The position numbers were made by a program, and so were the translations under genes. From NCBI GenBank assembly GCA_963383645.1, contig OY726561.1:31600826-31664825 (forward strand): a stretch of 64,000 bases of DNA, read 5' to 3'. The notes under the pieces were generated by a model. The model saw only the letters and a list, made by a program, of their open reading frames with translations. It was not told where the DNA came from and made no database searches. This document shows, one piece after another, positions 34,691 to 47,431 of this stretch (position 1 is the stretch's first letter; every line of letters starts with the position of its first letter). This stretch comes from Muscardinus avellanarius (taxonomy: Eukaryota; Chordata; Mammalia; Rodentia; Gliridae).

Positions 34691-35212
34691 ATAATTATAA
34701 AAGGCATAGTGTTGAAAAAAAGAAAAGAAAATCAACCAAGCAATATTTGATAATATTTTAGACACATAAAAGAATGGCAGAAGGCATATGGGTTGCTAAA
34801 ATAAGAATTGTTGGTAGATGGTTAAATTTAATGATTTAAAATCCATGAACCTAAGACACTTAGGGGTGGGAGATAAAGTCTCTCAATGTGGAGGAGAAAG
34901 GACCTATGTGCCACCTAGATCTCATGGAAGAAGGTGGTAAGGAGCACATTTTACTCCACTTAAAATAATATCAGCCAAATGCAGTCTCCTCAACAGAAAT
35001 GGCAATTTTATTTCTATAATATTTGAGAAGGTGATGATTTTGGTGATGAGTTGGTACACGTTCCAGAGAGCTCAGTACATAGGTTAGGGAATCGGGAGAA
35101 GTATTAGTTTTGCTAGATGCAGGGAATGTGCCTATGAAATGGAAAGTTTCTGTGGGAGAGATGACCTTGGAGTTGAGACTCTGATGGAAATTATGGTACA
35201 AAAGATGATGGA
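34691..35212. other. Unassigned sequence
   Basis: No repeat family recognised. The 93-codon antisense frame at 34971-35252 has no domain and runs into the next SINE. Confidence 0.6.
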
Positions 35213-35402
35213 GCCAGATGCAGTGGTGCACATTTGTAGTCAGGAGGATCATGGTTGGCGGACAGCCTCAGCCACTTAGTGAGGCCCTCTGCAACTCACT
35301 GAGACCCTGTTTCAAAATAAAGAATAAAAAATATGGCTAGGGTATAGCTTGGAGGTAAAATGCCCCTGGGTCCCATCTCTACTGCTACAAAAGGAAAAAA
35401 AA
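35213..35402 (+). mobile_element. B1-dID-type SINE with internal deletion
   Basis: The head GCCAGATGCAGTGGTGCACA is followed by TTTGTAGTCAGGAGGATCAT. About 25 bp that normally hold CCCAGCACTTGGGAGGCTGA are missing. The ID half (TAGGGTATAGCTTGGAGGTA) is complete. Confidence 0.9.
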
Positions 35403-36109
35403 AAGACTGTAAGACACTGATTGGATTACACATTGATGAGTTTTTAGGAAGCCTATCAAAATTAATCTGTAAATACTGGCATTTTTAAAGAAGATAGAGA
35501 TGAAGTTATCTCATAGTAGCAGGTAGAACTCTGCTTTAGTCTCTTATTCAGTCCCCCAGCAGCTCTGTGGGCACCATATAAAGGATATGGAATCAAGAGA
35601 ACACAGAAATATATACTTCTATGCAGCTGTACTAGTAGCATTCATGGCTCTGTCTGAATCTCTGTGTTTATGATATACACAAATATTATACATCTCAAAC
35701 TATAGCATCATGAGTTGGGTCAACTTGTCTCCACTTGTTTTTTCTACTCATCACCTAAGCCCATTAAAATAACCTAAGAATCAAGCATTCTATTTTATCT
35801 GTCATTTTCCATTATTTCTCTTTAATGCATCCACTGCTCATATGCTCACCATTCCTACTCTTTCCAATTTCCAATTCATGGTCATTCTTCTACTACCTTC
35901 CTTTCTCTCTTTATCTCAATGAAATTTGCTAATCTAATGTAACACTAGAATCATTTCAGTGAAGCCAACATCTGTCTGGTTTACCATGTCTATCCTTGCC
36001 TCACTGTCTGGCAAAATGCAACTTTTATTATGTTTTTCATCTATTCTTTACCTACCTAGTTACAGAGAAACATAATCAGGATAGCTTTATTCATCCTTAG
36101 ATTAATTAC
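35403..36109. other. Unassigned sequence
   Basis: No gene or repeat recognised. Pyrimidine-rich in part (35820-35930). Confidence 0.6.
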
Positions 36110-36203
36110 TGGACTAGTCAGCTTGTTTTTACTATAACAAATGACTGACATAAATTAGCTTATAAACTGAAATAGTTATTTTCACTCCTAGTTTTAGAAG
36201 GGA

Positions 36204-36418
36204 TTTTTTTTTTTTTTTTGCAGGTCTGGGAATGGAACCCAGAGGCATTTGACTTACAAGCTACACCCCTTTCCCAATTTTTTATTTATTTTGAAACAGG
36301 GTTTCACTGAGTTGTAGAGAGCCTCACTAAGTAGCTAAGGGTGTCCACAAACTGTGATCCTCTGGTCTTAGCCTCCCAAATACTGGGATTACAAGTGTCC
36401 ACCACCACACCTGGCTAG
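36204..36418 (-). mobile_element. B1-dID-type SINE in LTR-like host
   Basis: T15 run, then GGTCTGGGAATGGAACCCAG, AAGCTACACCCCTTTCCCAA, and the end 'GTGTCCACCACCACACCTGGC'. Opposite in direction to the SINE 200 bp downstream. Confidence 0.93.
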
Positions 36419-36616
36419 TATAGTATTATATTATTTATAGGTTTTATTTCATGATTAGTTCAGCCCATTGGTTTGGTAGCACATTAAGATGTGGGCTTCT
36501 GGTAGACCAAAATTGCTCAACCTCATATGTCCCACACATACCCAGTGATCAAAAGATCTCCCACTAGGCTGCACCTCTTAAAGTTTCTACCACCTTTCAA
36601 TAGTGTCAAGATGAAG

Positions 36617-36807
36617 CCAGGCGTGGTGGCACACTCTTGTAATCCCCGCGCTTGGGAGGCAGAGACAGGAGGATCACGCAGGTTCAAAGCCAGCCATGCG
36701 CTCTGGCTTAGGAAACCCTGTTTCCAAATAAAAATGTAAAAATAGGTCTGGGAGTGTAGCCCGGAGGTAGAAGGGCTTCCAGGAACCCCAGTACCACCAA
36801 AAAAAAA
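36617..36807 (+). mobile_element. B1-dID-type SINE, 'AGGTCTGGGAG' variant, perfect target duplication
   Basis: CCAGGCGTGGTGGCACACTC at the head, GATCACGCAGGTTCAAAGCC and AATAGGTCTGGGAGTGTAGC as variant marks. The 14-bp repeat GTGTCAAGATGAAG stands at 36603-36616 and 36808-36821. Several CG pairs survive, suggesting a younger insertion. About 20 bp of the second B1 segment is lost at CATGCGCTCTGGC. Confidence 0.96.
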
Positions 36808-36880
36808 GTGTCAAGATGAAGACTGAGCTTTTAAATCATGGGCCTCTGGGGAAGTTCTGGATATAAACTATATCAAATGA

Positions 36881-37313
36881 CCACTGAGTTCACATGGAAC
36901 CAGGGATTCCACTTTCCTTTCTCTAGCCAATTCATTTTCTCTCTTCTCAAGATGAGCACTTTACATTCTCCCTACCCTCCTCAACCCAATATCTTCTTCA
37001 CTCCTTTTGTTTTCAAGCTAGTTATTTTACTTATTAATTAATTGAGGAAATATAAAGAGAATTCTCATATGTTCCAACACCTCCTCAGTCTCCTTCACTC
37101 TTAAGTTTTATTGCACTCAACCTCCTACCTCAAAAGAAAAATAGCCGTTCTGCTTTTTGCCTAAGACTATCTCTTCCATTTGGATTCTTGATTCCCATTC
37201 CATCTTCCAGAATAGCTGACATTTTTATCAGTTAAGATATATGAAAAGCATCATACTGTGAGTAAAGATTCATAATGTTGTTATCACACTTCTTCCCCTT
37301 TTGACTACATACA
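36881..37313. other. Unassigned sequence
   Basis: No gene or repeat recognised; rich in pyrimidine runs. Confidence 0.55.
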
Positions 37314-37335
37314 CATGCGTGCGCACACACACACA

Positions 37336-37366
<31 letters not shown>

Positions 37367-37367
37367 C
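37314..37367. repeat. (CA)n microsatellite, interrupted
   Basis: CA units with GTGCG and one AAAC interruption near the start. Confidence 0.9.
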
Positions 37368-37527
37368 TTTCACCTTTATCCTGTTAGCTAGCTGATAGTA
37401 GCTAGAGAAAAGTACACAATTGATTAGCTGAATTCACATAATTAATTTCCACTTCATTCGGAAGAGGCAGGATTCCCAGGATTAATTTTGGAGATGAGAA
37501 AAAAATCCTTCAAAATCACAATAATTG

Positions 37528-37805
37528 TCCAGGTGAGGTGGCACACACTTGTAATCTCAGTACTTGGGAGGCTGACAGGAGGATAAAGGTTCAAGGACAG
37601 CCTTAGCTACTTAGGCTCTTTGCAACTCAGTGAGACCCTGGTTCAAATTAAAGAATAAAAAATAGGGCTGGGTGCCTCTCAGTAGTAGAAGGTCCCTGAG
37701 TTCCACCCCTAAAGCTTCAAACAATAATAATAAAATAAAATAAAATAGGGCGATGGTGTGACTCAGAGGTAGAATACCCCTGCATTCCCTCCCCAATGGT
37801 ACAAA
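37528..37805 (+). mobile_element. SINE with two ID-like halves
   Basis: The B1 half (CCAGGTGAGGTGGCACACAC) is followed by one ID half (GGGCTGGGTGCCTCTCAGTA ... GAGTTCCACCCCTAAAGC, about 37665-37725). After an A-rich (AAAAT)n link comes a second (GGGCGATGGTGTGACTCAGA ... GCATTCCCTCCCCAATGG, about 37747-37800). Ordinary copies have one. The second is preceded by the same type of A-rich link as the first. Confidence 0.88.
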
Positions 37806-38024
37806 AGAAAAAATAAATCATATAATGTCTACTTTAATGTACTGATTACTCCTCCTGAAACTATTTTAATAAGTTTATTTTTGTTTTCATAAGTAGATAG
37901 TTATTCCTATGTATAAAATTTAAAATTAATAATTTTATCTAACTCCAAAGGGAAAGGTTATTTTTTCAATAATAGGGCCTAAAAAGAAATTCTCTTGGAC
38001 AATTATATTTCTTTTTTAGTTTAT

Positions 38025-38220
38025 TCTTCTTTCTTTGAAACTGTGGATTAAACCCAGGAACATTATACCTCTGAGACACACCATCAAACTTATTTAAAAA
38101 AAAAGATCTTACTAAGTTTCTGAGGATCTCTCTAAATTGCTGAGGCCAGATTTTAACCTTCAGTCCTTTTGTCTTAGCCTCCCAAGTACTGAGATTAGAG
38201 GTGTGTGCCACTACTTGGCT
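38025..38220 (-). mobile_element. B1-dID-type SINE, decayed
   Basis: Antisense: GTGGATTAAACCCAGGAACA, CTCTGAGACACACCATCAA and TTAGCCTCCCAAGTACTGAG. More diverged than its neighbours. Confidence 0.88.
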
Positions 38221-39855
38221 ATACTTTGTTATTTTGATAGTGACACCCATATTTCTGGGAAAAAAAATCCCTTTATCCTACCTCACTAAACCTATTACCA
38301 ATATTTGCATTATAACTTGCTAACTCAATGTATTTTAGACTCCACTCAGCATATTGCATATAAATATACTATTTTTGGTGTTTTAATATTTTTAATTATC
38401 ATTTCTGTGGATTGAAAATATTACAATTGAACTACCAACCATATTGATACTATTTTGACACTGTCTTCATTGTCTTCCAAAACTGATAAATGCTTCTATA
38501 AATCATAGATAATTCTGATTTAGTATCTTTTCTGATCCTCTGTTTTTATTTTGAAATATGTAAGAATGTCATTGCCTTGACATATTTTGTAGGTAAAATA
38601 ATTTCCAGTTATTATTATATATTTTTTTGTTCCATTAAAAATGAGGTATCGTATCAGCAAAACAGATCTGCTTATTATGTTTTTCCTGTCAAAGGTAGTG
38701 TATTCTGATGAAAAGGATCTTTCAAAATGAAATACCTTATGGCATGTGCTGAAGTAGTCATAGTAAATTATCATAGTCAGTTTTCATTTGAACAGTGCCA
38801 GGCTTCTGAATTACTCCCTTACGAAAAATGTCTTCTAGTCAATTTTAATACTCTTCAAAGACATGAGAACTTATTTTCTGTGTAAGTTAAAGTCAGAGAT
38901 TCTGGAGTAAACATGTTCGTATAAGGTTACTCACATTATTTTTTCTGAATCATGAGACAGTATTGACCTAATCCAACCATAAGAATTGATAAAGTATTTT
39001 TCAATTCACATCAAAGCAAATAGAATTATATTTGTATGGAATCATTGGAATGGTTTCCTTTTAGGAAACTTAGTTTGGCTTTTGTCTTTTTAGAAAACAT
39101 ATTAGATAAATATTTGTGTTACTTCTTTCTAATGATATTGTTAATAAAAATAAAATGTTAAAATAAAAAATTAGACTTTTGCCTTCATATTAAGAGATAC
39201 CAATCATGGAATTTAAAAAAAATTGTCTCATTTATTTGTTCTTTCTCTGTTTCCTGCTATTAATCATTTTTATTCCTTTTCTCTTTTATATTGAATGACT
39301 AGGGTAACCAATTGGTTTTTTTTAATGTATTGACCATAGTACTTCCTGGCTTTAAAAGGAAAACATACAAAATAAATATCACAAAGAACTTTCTTGAGCA
39401 AAATAAATGAGTGCTTGTTTGTACAATGCATAATATATGCTTTTGTTTGTTCATTTCTTTCACTGTTACTCAAAATACACTGCACCAAAGTCATTATAAA
39501 TTTTCAAATCATTCAATAGTTAGGATAGTTTAAGGATAGTTTAAGCAGAAGCCAGAACATTGTGTGCTTGTTTATAGGTATATATAATTTATAATTATTG
39601 GATTAAATTATAATAGAATCATTGCTTATTAAACTTTGTTATAGCATATATTTGTAGTGCAGTACTATATAATTTATTTAGTAATTATTGGGTAAATTTT
39701 ATATGATTAGGCCATGCATTGCTCATTTAATAATTCTGATTTAAAATAGCTTTGAGAACAGTCATAGTAATGAACTTTAAGAAAGAAAACTTTACTTTCC
39801 TTTGGATACAGAGTCATAAGCCCAAGGTCGTTGAGTCTGCAATATTGAGCTCAAA
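38221..39855. other. Unassigned AT-rich sequence
   Basis: No gene or repeat family recognised. A small tandem repeat of AGGATAGTTTA lies at 39523-39545. Confidence 0.6.
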
Positions 39856-39859
39856 ATTG

Positions 39860-40085
39860 ACTAATGTGCATGATGTATATTCACAAACATATCAAAGTCA
39901 ATCACTAAGCCAAACATGAGAAGGAAGTAGGGGTGAGGGATTGGGGTGGGTATTGGGGAAGGGCTAAATGAGTGATGTGTGTGTATGTCTGTATCATCTT
40001 GTACTCCATTAAGATTTATGACTACATCACACAAATAAAAAATTTGAAAAAGATGTATGACTACAATGCACCAATAAAAAAATAA
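39860..40085 (+). mobile_element. L1 3'UTR fragment with doubled tail
   Basis: The same 3' end as 30.2-30.4 kb, but the last part is present twice in tandem: AAGATTTATGACTACATCAC, then ACAAATAAAAAATTT (near 40012-40047), then AAGATGTATGACTACAATGC, then ACCAATAAAAAAAT. No ORF2 sequence. Confidence 0.88.
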
Positions 40086-42383
40086 TTTCAAAATATTATT
40101 ATGTTATGGAGGATTTTTAAAAAAGATAATATACTCCTGTTTATAAAGAGAATTTTATTTTCCATAGCTTGGTTATTTTGTGGTTCTTTTATTCCTTTCC
40201 AATTTAGGATAAGCTATTTTGAAATAATTCCAGTTTTGCATTCTAATTCTTTCAAGACTATCCTTTGTATTCTCCCTTGACAAAACTGTACTTCTTGCTT
40301 TTTTCATCTTTTGCCCTTGAGGAAAATGGGATCTTTCCTGTGCTCCTTGGACAGCTGGGCTTGCCTTTTATTCTATCAAATGTACATATAGGATGTCCCA
40401 CTCTTGTTTACTCTCATGTACCCAGATACCCTGAGAGCTCAGCACTTTCCTTGCAATGCCACACCAGTTTGGAGAGTTCGAGGGTTGACTGTTGTATCTT
40501 GCAAAGAAAGAAAAGCCCACTTATTACCTTTCAACTACATAGAAACCTGTTAGTTCTTAATTCTTCCTATAAACCTCAACAGTATCATTTAATTTAGCTT
40601 GATCCAGATGCATAAGAGATCACACGACTGTACCTACTTGCAAAATGAAACATATTATGACTTTTCAGTCAAAATAGTAAAATTAACCTCAACCTTTTAG
40701 ATCTTCATTTTATTATCTTGATTACTGAAATTCAGAACTTTTTTTATTGAAGTTGTACATGTATCAACTGGCTTAGTTCTGCATTAAATAATAAGAATAT
40801 ATAAGTATGTATGCATTTCAATTAAAATTATATATTTTAAATGAATACTTGTTGTGAATTGACAGATATAGATGCTTCTTCCCATATTTAAACACTATTA
40901 TTTTCAATTACTAAATCTTTTAAATAACTCTAATTATCAACTTTAGGTGATAAAATTAGTAAGATTTTAGTAGGGCCATGTGTTGAAATTAAAATGTTAA
41001 AGTTATTAGACTAGTATGTATTACTATGTAAGTTTTTATTGTAATTGAATTAATGATGAATATTTGAGATGGGAGAATTTTTAACTGTTCAGAGAATTAT
41101 TGAAAACATTTTTAAAGTATTATTAATCTTTAAATTTTAAAATATTCAGGAGTTAAATATTCTCTTTCTGTGAAAACCTTACCAGTGATAAGTGTGGTAG
41201 TTGGTTCTAATTTACACTCAGATGTATTCTGTAGTGAGGACAGTCCTGAGCCCTGTGTATGTAACTAAGTATGTTACCACTAGGGTCCCTTCAGATATGT
41301 TGGTGATAGAAGGGTCTAAAAGATGAACTAAGAGTCTAAAATATAAGTAACTATTTTGCATATTGTATATAAAAATATGTAAAGCAGGTTTTATTTTTAT
41401 TTCTCATTTATGGTGGATCTACCAGTAGTTGGAATAAGATAGAAATCTAGATTCACATTAAAAATGCTAATTATATTCTTGTGTAACTGTATAATATCAG
41501 GAAACAGCTGGTTTCACATACACAAAAAAAATGCTGGCTTTAACTTGCACTTAAGAAAGTTTCAGCAGTTTTGTAAAACTGTACAATATCCCAGTACATT
41601 CTTTGTGTTGATTTGCATGAGGCCTGTATAGTTTATGCCCACAAATGTCCAAAGTACAAGAGGCTTATCTTAAGAAAGCAAAGTAGAGGTAAGATATTGA
41701 CACTGGTACCAACCGCATAGAAAAACCATGAGCACTAAAATTGTAGATGTCTGTATAAAATTCAGACATAGCAAAGTAACCCACACAACATGATTCTAAG
41801 GTGACAAATACAAGGAGAAAAAAATCTACCTCAGGGCACAAGGGGCCTGAAAATCAAACTAGGATTTTAAGTATGTATCTAGCTTTCCATGAATATACAT
41901 CCTAGTTACTTCCTTAGAATGAAAATTCTTCAAGGAGTTAGTAGCGTCCACTTTGAAAAAAAATTAGTACCTGGATATGGCATATGCAGCTTAGAAATTG
42001 TTGAGTAAATTGATCAGTAATTACATGAAAACTTTTTCTTCGGATGTTTGAAGGATGGAGAAATACAATATTGCTCCATGTGGTCTTATATTTTAGCTAC
42101 AATCAATTGAAAAAATAACCATATATAACAACAGAAAACCCCTGCTCATAAATGATTCAGTATTTATAGCATTTCTTCAGTGTAGTTATACACTTTTGTT
42201 TTTTCTTAGTGTTCTGAGATATGTCCATTGTTACTGTGAGATGACTGATCACTTCAGGGATGGGTGGAAGTATGAGCACTCTCTCTCACAATGGCCAATG
42301 CTTGAGCTCACTATTTGTCTCCATGGGATTAGCAATAGCAGATATCAAATATTTCTGGGTATTTGGGGAATTCTAATATTTGG
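40086..42383. other. Unassigned AT-rich sequence
   Basis: No SINE, L1 or gene recognised in 2.3 kb. The 110-codon frame at 40265-40597 has no domain and no supporting context. Confidence 0.55.
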
Positions 42384-43031
42384 TTTTTTATATTTTATAT
42401 TTTTATTTTTATGTGGATCATATTGAAAATGGCATACAGTTACCCAGTGCTTGGTGCCCTCCTCCACCACTTCCCCTTGCCCCCTCCCAATGAGGAGTGT
42501 CCTGGTTGACCATGCTACATCACACTTACACACATATTTGAATGTAGATCCTCAATTAATCAACCTCAGCCTTCTTCCTCTCCTACCCTTCATCTCTAGC
42601 TTTGCTGAAGTTTCCCCTCCATTATCTGGAGTCCCTCTGGTATTCCTAATACTCCCTAACTTGAGCATAATAGAGAAAACATAGGTCCCTTCTCTTTCCA
42701 TGCTTGGCTGATCTCACTTAACATATTGTTCTCTAGGTATTTCCATTTTCTTGTGAATGACAACATTTTGTTCTTTATTGCTGAGTAGAATTCCATTGTG
42801 TGTATTTCCCATAATTTTGCAATCCATTCATCTGTTGATGGGGACCTAGATTGGTTCCATATTTTGGCTATTACAAATTGTGCTGCTGTGAATGTGGGTA
42901 TGCATATGTTAACATAGTTCTCTGATTTCAATCCCTTTGGAAAGACACCCAGGAGTGGTATATCCAGATCATATGGTGGATCCATTCCCAGTTTTCTAAA
43001 AAATCTCCACACTGATCTCCATAGTGGCTGA
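42384..43031 (-). mobile_element. L1 LINE, 5'-truncated 3' part
   Basis: Minus-strand L1 from late ORF2 to the 3' end at 42384. The break at 43031, just after TCTCCATAGTGGCTGA, is the truncation point. Confidence 0.92.
42656..43031 (-). pseudogene. L1 ORF2 C-terminal remnant
   Basis: An open stretch of about 125 codons with PLWRSVWRFFRKLGMDPPYD and RSPSTDEWIAKLWEIHTMEF. It is the same protein segment as the remnant at 10.4-10.8 kb but shorter at its N-terminal side. No catalytic domain is present. Confidence 0.88.
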
Positions 43032-44451
43032 ATGAGTAATTTTAACATTTAATGGATGTTATTGTATCTCATGAAGAAAACATAGGATGAAGCACTTCCA
43101 TAAATGAACATATATTGGAACAATTATATGTATATTTTACTTTATAATGGCCATTTTATAAAGGTCACTTTATTAAGTGTTACTTTACCATCTGACTGCC
43201 TTTATAATTTTGGTGTATTTTAAACGCAATCTACATAAGTCATCTCCAAAATATTATAAGCAATACTAACAGATCTGATTTAATAAATACACCTAAAAAC
43301 AAAACATTAACTTACTGTAAAACACGTATAAAGAAAATGGTACATGTATTTTATAAGTAATATGTATAAATAGTGAAAACTGTAATATACAAATTCTCCT
43401 TCATAATATATGTGTTCATGTGCTGTGCTCTCAAAACACACTATAAAATAGCAATGCCTTCCAGAATAAAGTCCTGCATTTGTGTTCATAACCTCACTTT
43501 GTCATTTTACTAAAGAATATTAACTATTCTTAGTTGAAACTTCAGATAAACAATAGAAGTCAGTAGACCTTTAAAAAATCATTTAGGAACTTTGCTCTTA
43601 ATACTTTGATGATTCTCCCCACACTTCTTTGAGAACAGCAAGTCTTTTCCCAGCCTTATGAGAGTGTGAAGAATCATTATTACATTAAGTTAGATTTCCC
43701 TATATATTTTAGGTCATCTCAAGTTCTTTAGCAATATAAATATTTCTTAAAAATATATTCTCTGTATGTGCAGTATAGAGAGGAAAGGAGTATTTCGAGC
43801 TGGTATTTATTATACTTCAGTTTTGGCCAGAAACTCCAGGCTAGGAAATATGGGCATGCAAGAATAGAATCCTTTCTTGCATGTGTGCAACAGTTGAGAA
43901 GAACGGTCACGTGATGACCCTAAGGAATGGAAGAGGAGTAATTGGACACCCACCCCATGTGTTTCCATAATCGCTGGTGCCAGATGCAGGATGCATATAG
44001 CCATCCTTCCCCTCCTTCCTCCAAGAGGAAAATCTCCCTTTTATAGCCAATCTAGTATAGCACTGTAAATAAAAATATTTTTTCCCAAGGGAAGAGGAGG
44101 GAGTTTTGATAGAGCTTTTTATCTGAATTTAAATGCCTGTTCACAAATTTCTTTTCCACTCTTTTTTTTTTTTTTTTAAAGAACATTAGGGCATTTGGAA
44201 AAAAATAAACCTCATCCACTTCCTATGTCAAAAGCAACCAAGCACACATACATAATGGTGATTATTAAGTAAATGAAGAAAATGTCACAGTATAATGATT
44301 AAACTACATAATAACATATTTGCATCTAAATAATGTTTCTTGCTGAGGGCCTGAGTAATATGTTTTAGGCTTTTGCCTTTTTTCACAAATATTCGATGAT
44401 AATCTTCCTCTGTGGCATAGACATTTTAAGTTATGCCTTTTATATTTACTT
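43032..44451. other. Unassigned AT-rich sequence
   Basis: No gene or repeat recognised; a T16 run lies at about 44163-44178. Confidence 0.6.
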
Positions 44452-44652
44452 CTTTGTTTGTTGAGGTACTGGTGGTTGAACCCGGTGCATTTCACGACCA
44501 AGCTGCACCCCCAGCCATACTTTTCTCTTTTTGTTTTGAAACAGGGTTTTGCTAGGTTGCTGAAAGTCTCAGTATGTTGCTGAGTTTGTCCTTGAATCAG
44601 CAATCGTCCTATCTCAGCCTTGCAGGTACTGGGATTATAGGTCTACACCATA
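44452..44652 (-). mobile_element. B1-dID-type SINE, decayed
   Basis: Antisense: GGTACTGGTGGTTGAACCCG, AAGCTGCACCCCCAGCC, 'CTATCTCAGCCTTGCAGGTACT'. A TTTGTTTG stretch at the left is the tail remnant. Confidence 0.88.
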
Positions 44653-46385
44653 TGTTATTAATTTGTGCTTTTAAAATTATTCAACTTTTTATAGCCAGTT
44701 TCTTTTTATAGAAAATTCAAATCTCTATGCTATAAAGATGCAACCTCGACATCTAGATAGATTTACTTAACATGATACTTTATTATAATTTTTCACACAT
44801 TTCTTGAGGATTGCTTGTGTGGAAGACATTGGCTATGATGAAAAATATATACAGTGCTCCTTGCCCTCATTAAGCCTGCGTTCTCATTCTTTCTTTGAAG
44901 TATTGTTGATTTTGTAGACCTTGTTACTTTAAAGCCATATGCCCAAAGTTATTCAAAGCTAGTTGGATATTAGTTATTAAGTACTATTGTCATATGTATT
45001 TATGCTCATTAACAAATATTTTTAAATCATAAGAGAAGATCTCTTCCTTTAGAGAAATATTAATGGGAAGTTATCAATGTCCTCTATCATAGGATGGAGT
45101 AGCTTTTTTCCCAAGGTTTATCTTAAGTCTGATTCTAGGTTAGTTGGAGAACACACTGTGTAAATTTGCTCGAAGGCTTATGCTAAATCAAGTGATATAA
45201 TAATGTGATAAACTTTGTAAGGAGAAAGTTCAAGCCAAATCATTAAAATGATTTTCAGTATGAACAAATTATGGATTGTCATACTTTTCCCAATACTCTG
45301 GATGATTTTTTCTCCTCATACCTCTTAAAGAGAGTCAGAAGGAGTTCATGTTAGTGACTGAAAAACCATAATGAAAGTGGCCTGCCGGTTGAGACAAGAA
45401 TTAGGGAGCAGGGCTTCCAGCCTATATGTAAAAATATAGAAACACATTACAAGAGGCTGCTGCTGATTATTAAGAAAGGAACATTCCTGTGGTCCATTTG
45501 AAGGCAAATCCGTAGTAGTTAGCATGTGACCACATCTGAGGCCGGGAATTTTCGGGTTCCTGTGTGCAATGAGAAACCGGGCTGCACAGCAATGCAGATG
45601 AAGAGAAGATGGTGGCAAACAGTTCTTTTCCATATGGTGTTTTACACCAGCTACACTCATAGTTACTCTAGAGAAAAATAGAATGAAGAAAAACAAATCC
45701 ACAAGCTCTTGACATTTAAGGCCAAATCACTGAAGCTATGTTATTGCTCAGGAATAAGTTTAAGGTGGAATAAAACAGAATCCAAATATAGATATATACA
45801 CCAGAGGGAAACATCTTACTCGATGAGATCCTGAGCTAATTTGACTGACCAAGTGCTACAGCATAAGAAAACTTATCTCAGGTATGAGGGGCAGTGTGGA
45901 TCTTTCAGTTGGTCATTGACCACTCTTTTTTTATTTTATTTTATTTTATTTTATTTTGACACCATGGATCTCAGCTTTATTTTCAGCATCCATAAAAAAA
46001 CTTTTAATTTAAAAGAAAAAAAAGTCTTCATAAAGGTAAAGAGAAATTAGTTTCATTTCTAATTAAAGGTCTCTCCAGAATGCATCGTAAAATTGAAGAT
46101 TAGACCAGACCTCCCTGAATCTTTGGGGGGGGGGGGAGGACCAAAAGTTGGCATGATCTTGCACGTCAACATTGTGTTCTTCACTCTATTTTAAATTTCA
46201 ACATTTCCAGTAGTCTTTCATTTATTTCCCCTAATTTATTTTTATCTACATAATATACTCCTAAATTACATATTATACATTTAGCTTTCTTATTTTTTGT
46301 TTATAATCTTTTCTTGGCACTGGAACATAGGCTTCTCGAAGGACTAGGATTTTGAAATGTTTTATTCCATTTTAAAACCCTGAAT
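44653..46385. other. Unassigned sequence with (TTTTA)n and a G12 run
   Basis: (TTTTA)n at about 45933-45957 and 12 consecutive G at 46125-46136. The 118-codon antisense frame at 45346-45702 has no recognisable domain. Part of it (45540-45640) is less AT-rich and unassigned. Confidence 0.55.
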
Positions 46386-46605
46386 TGCCAGACACAGTAG
46401 TGGACACCTGCAATCTCGGGACTTGGGAAGCTGAGACAGGAAGCTAGCGAGTTTGAAGCCAGCCTCTACAGTTTAGCAGGATTCTCAGCAATCTAGCAAG
46501 ACCATGTTTCAAAACAAACAAACAAGCAAACAAACAAAGACCTGGGTATATAGCTCAGAGGCAGAATATTCCTGGATAGACTCCCCAGTACCATAAGTGA
46601 ATGAA
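46386..46605 (+). mobile_element. B1-dID-type SINE with (AAAC)n link and (GAAT)n tail
   Basis: The head TGCCAGACACAGTAGTGGAC. The link between the halves has grown into (AAAC)n at about 46512-46540, the ID half is CTGGGTATATAGCTCAGAGG, and the tail ends in GAATGAATGAATGAA. Confidence 0.9.
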
Positions 46606-47079
46606 TGAATGAAACCCTAACTCATAGTAGGTACTCAACATATATCTACTAATGAAATAATAGATTAAATTCCCTTTAAATATGATACAGAAGGAAGGAC
46701 AACTTATGGGTAAAGAGCAGGACAACCAATATTTATTAGGATGCATTCTTATCCTTTTTAGTCCTAAAAGGACATTTAATAAATTATTGCTTCTTAGATA
46801 ATTAAAATATATTTTAAAATATTTTTATTTAATTTAATTTCTTAAGACATTCCCATTTGTAATTTATATATGTACATATATTTGGTCACTTGAAATTTTT
46901 TAGTGCAAATATTTATTTTTCTTATTCCTAGTACTTTGGTTTAAACCTAAATTTTTTTCTTCCTTCTCTTTTCTACCTTACATCATCTACAATTATCAGC
47001 AACCATGATGAAACCTATCATGTATACCACAATTTTTAAAAAAAATTAATAAATACTCTGTAAAATATTCCTGCAAATT
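46606..47079. other. Unassigned AT-rich sequence
   Basis: No family recognised. Confidence 0.55.
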
Positions 47080-47285
47080 TTTGTATTTTTTTCACTCAAC
47101 AATAATGCAAACAGATCTCTTTATCTAGATTAAGTTCATTCTGATTTAAAAGTCACATGATCTTGTATGTAATGCATATGCCATAATAAATTTGACCATT
47201 TTATTATTCTTGAACTTTTGTTTATACCATATTTTTGGTTCTTTCCATAGTAATAGAATAGCTTTGTTTTCAATATTCAGCTTAG
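47080..47285 (-). mobile_element. Possible old L1 relic (ORF2 end)
   Basis: Antisense order 'TTCACTCAACAATAATGC', ATGCCATAATAAATTTGACC, TTTTTGGTTCTTTCCATAGT is that of the ORF2 end in old L1 families. Diverged. Confidence 0.4.
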
Positions 47286-47431
47286 CATAACATTGGCTTA
47301 ACTTTTAAAGTTTTTTATATATAACACTTTACATCTGCTAATAATTCTATTTATTTCCCAATTCCAAGTAGGTATTTTGGTTGTTTTGATATCTAATTAA
47401 TGTAGACTCTCACTATTATACTTTCTTAATG

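Larger units (their letters stand above)
36110..36880 (+). mobile_element. LTR/MaLR-like relic carrying two SINEs
   Basis: Before, between and after two SINEs the sequence reads TTTACTATAACAAATGACTG, 'TTCAGCCCATTGGTTTGGTAG', GTTTCTACCACCTTTCAATA and 'TTTTAAATCATGGGCCTCTGGG'. This is the order of the repeat type also seen at 24.7 kb. The family is uncertain. Confidence 0.5.

Noticed and set aside
40265..40597. 110-codon frame as a gene
   Set aside because: No domain, no start context of note and no splice structure. A frame of this length is expected by chance in 64 kb.
46125..46136. G12 run as a quadruplex control element
   Set aside because: A single homopolymer without spaced G tracts; slippage or assembly noise is the simpler reading.
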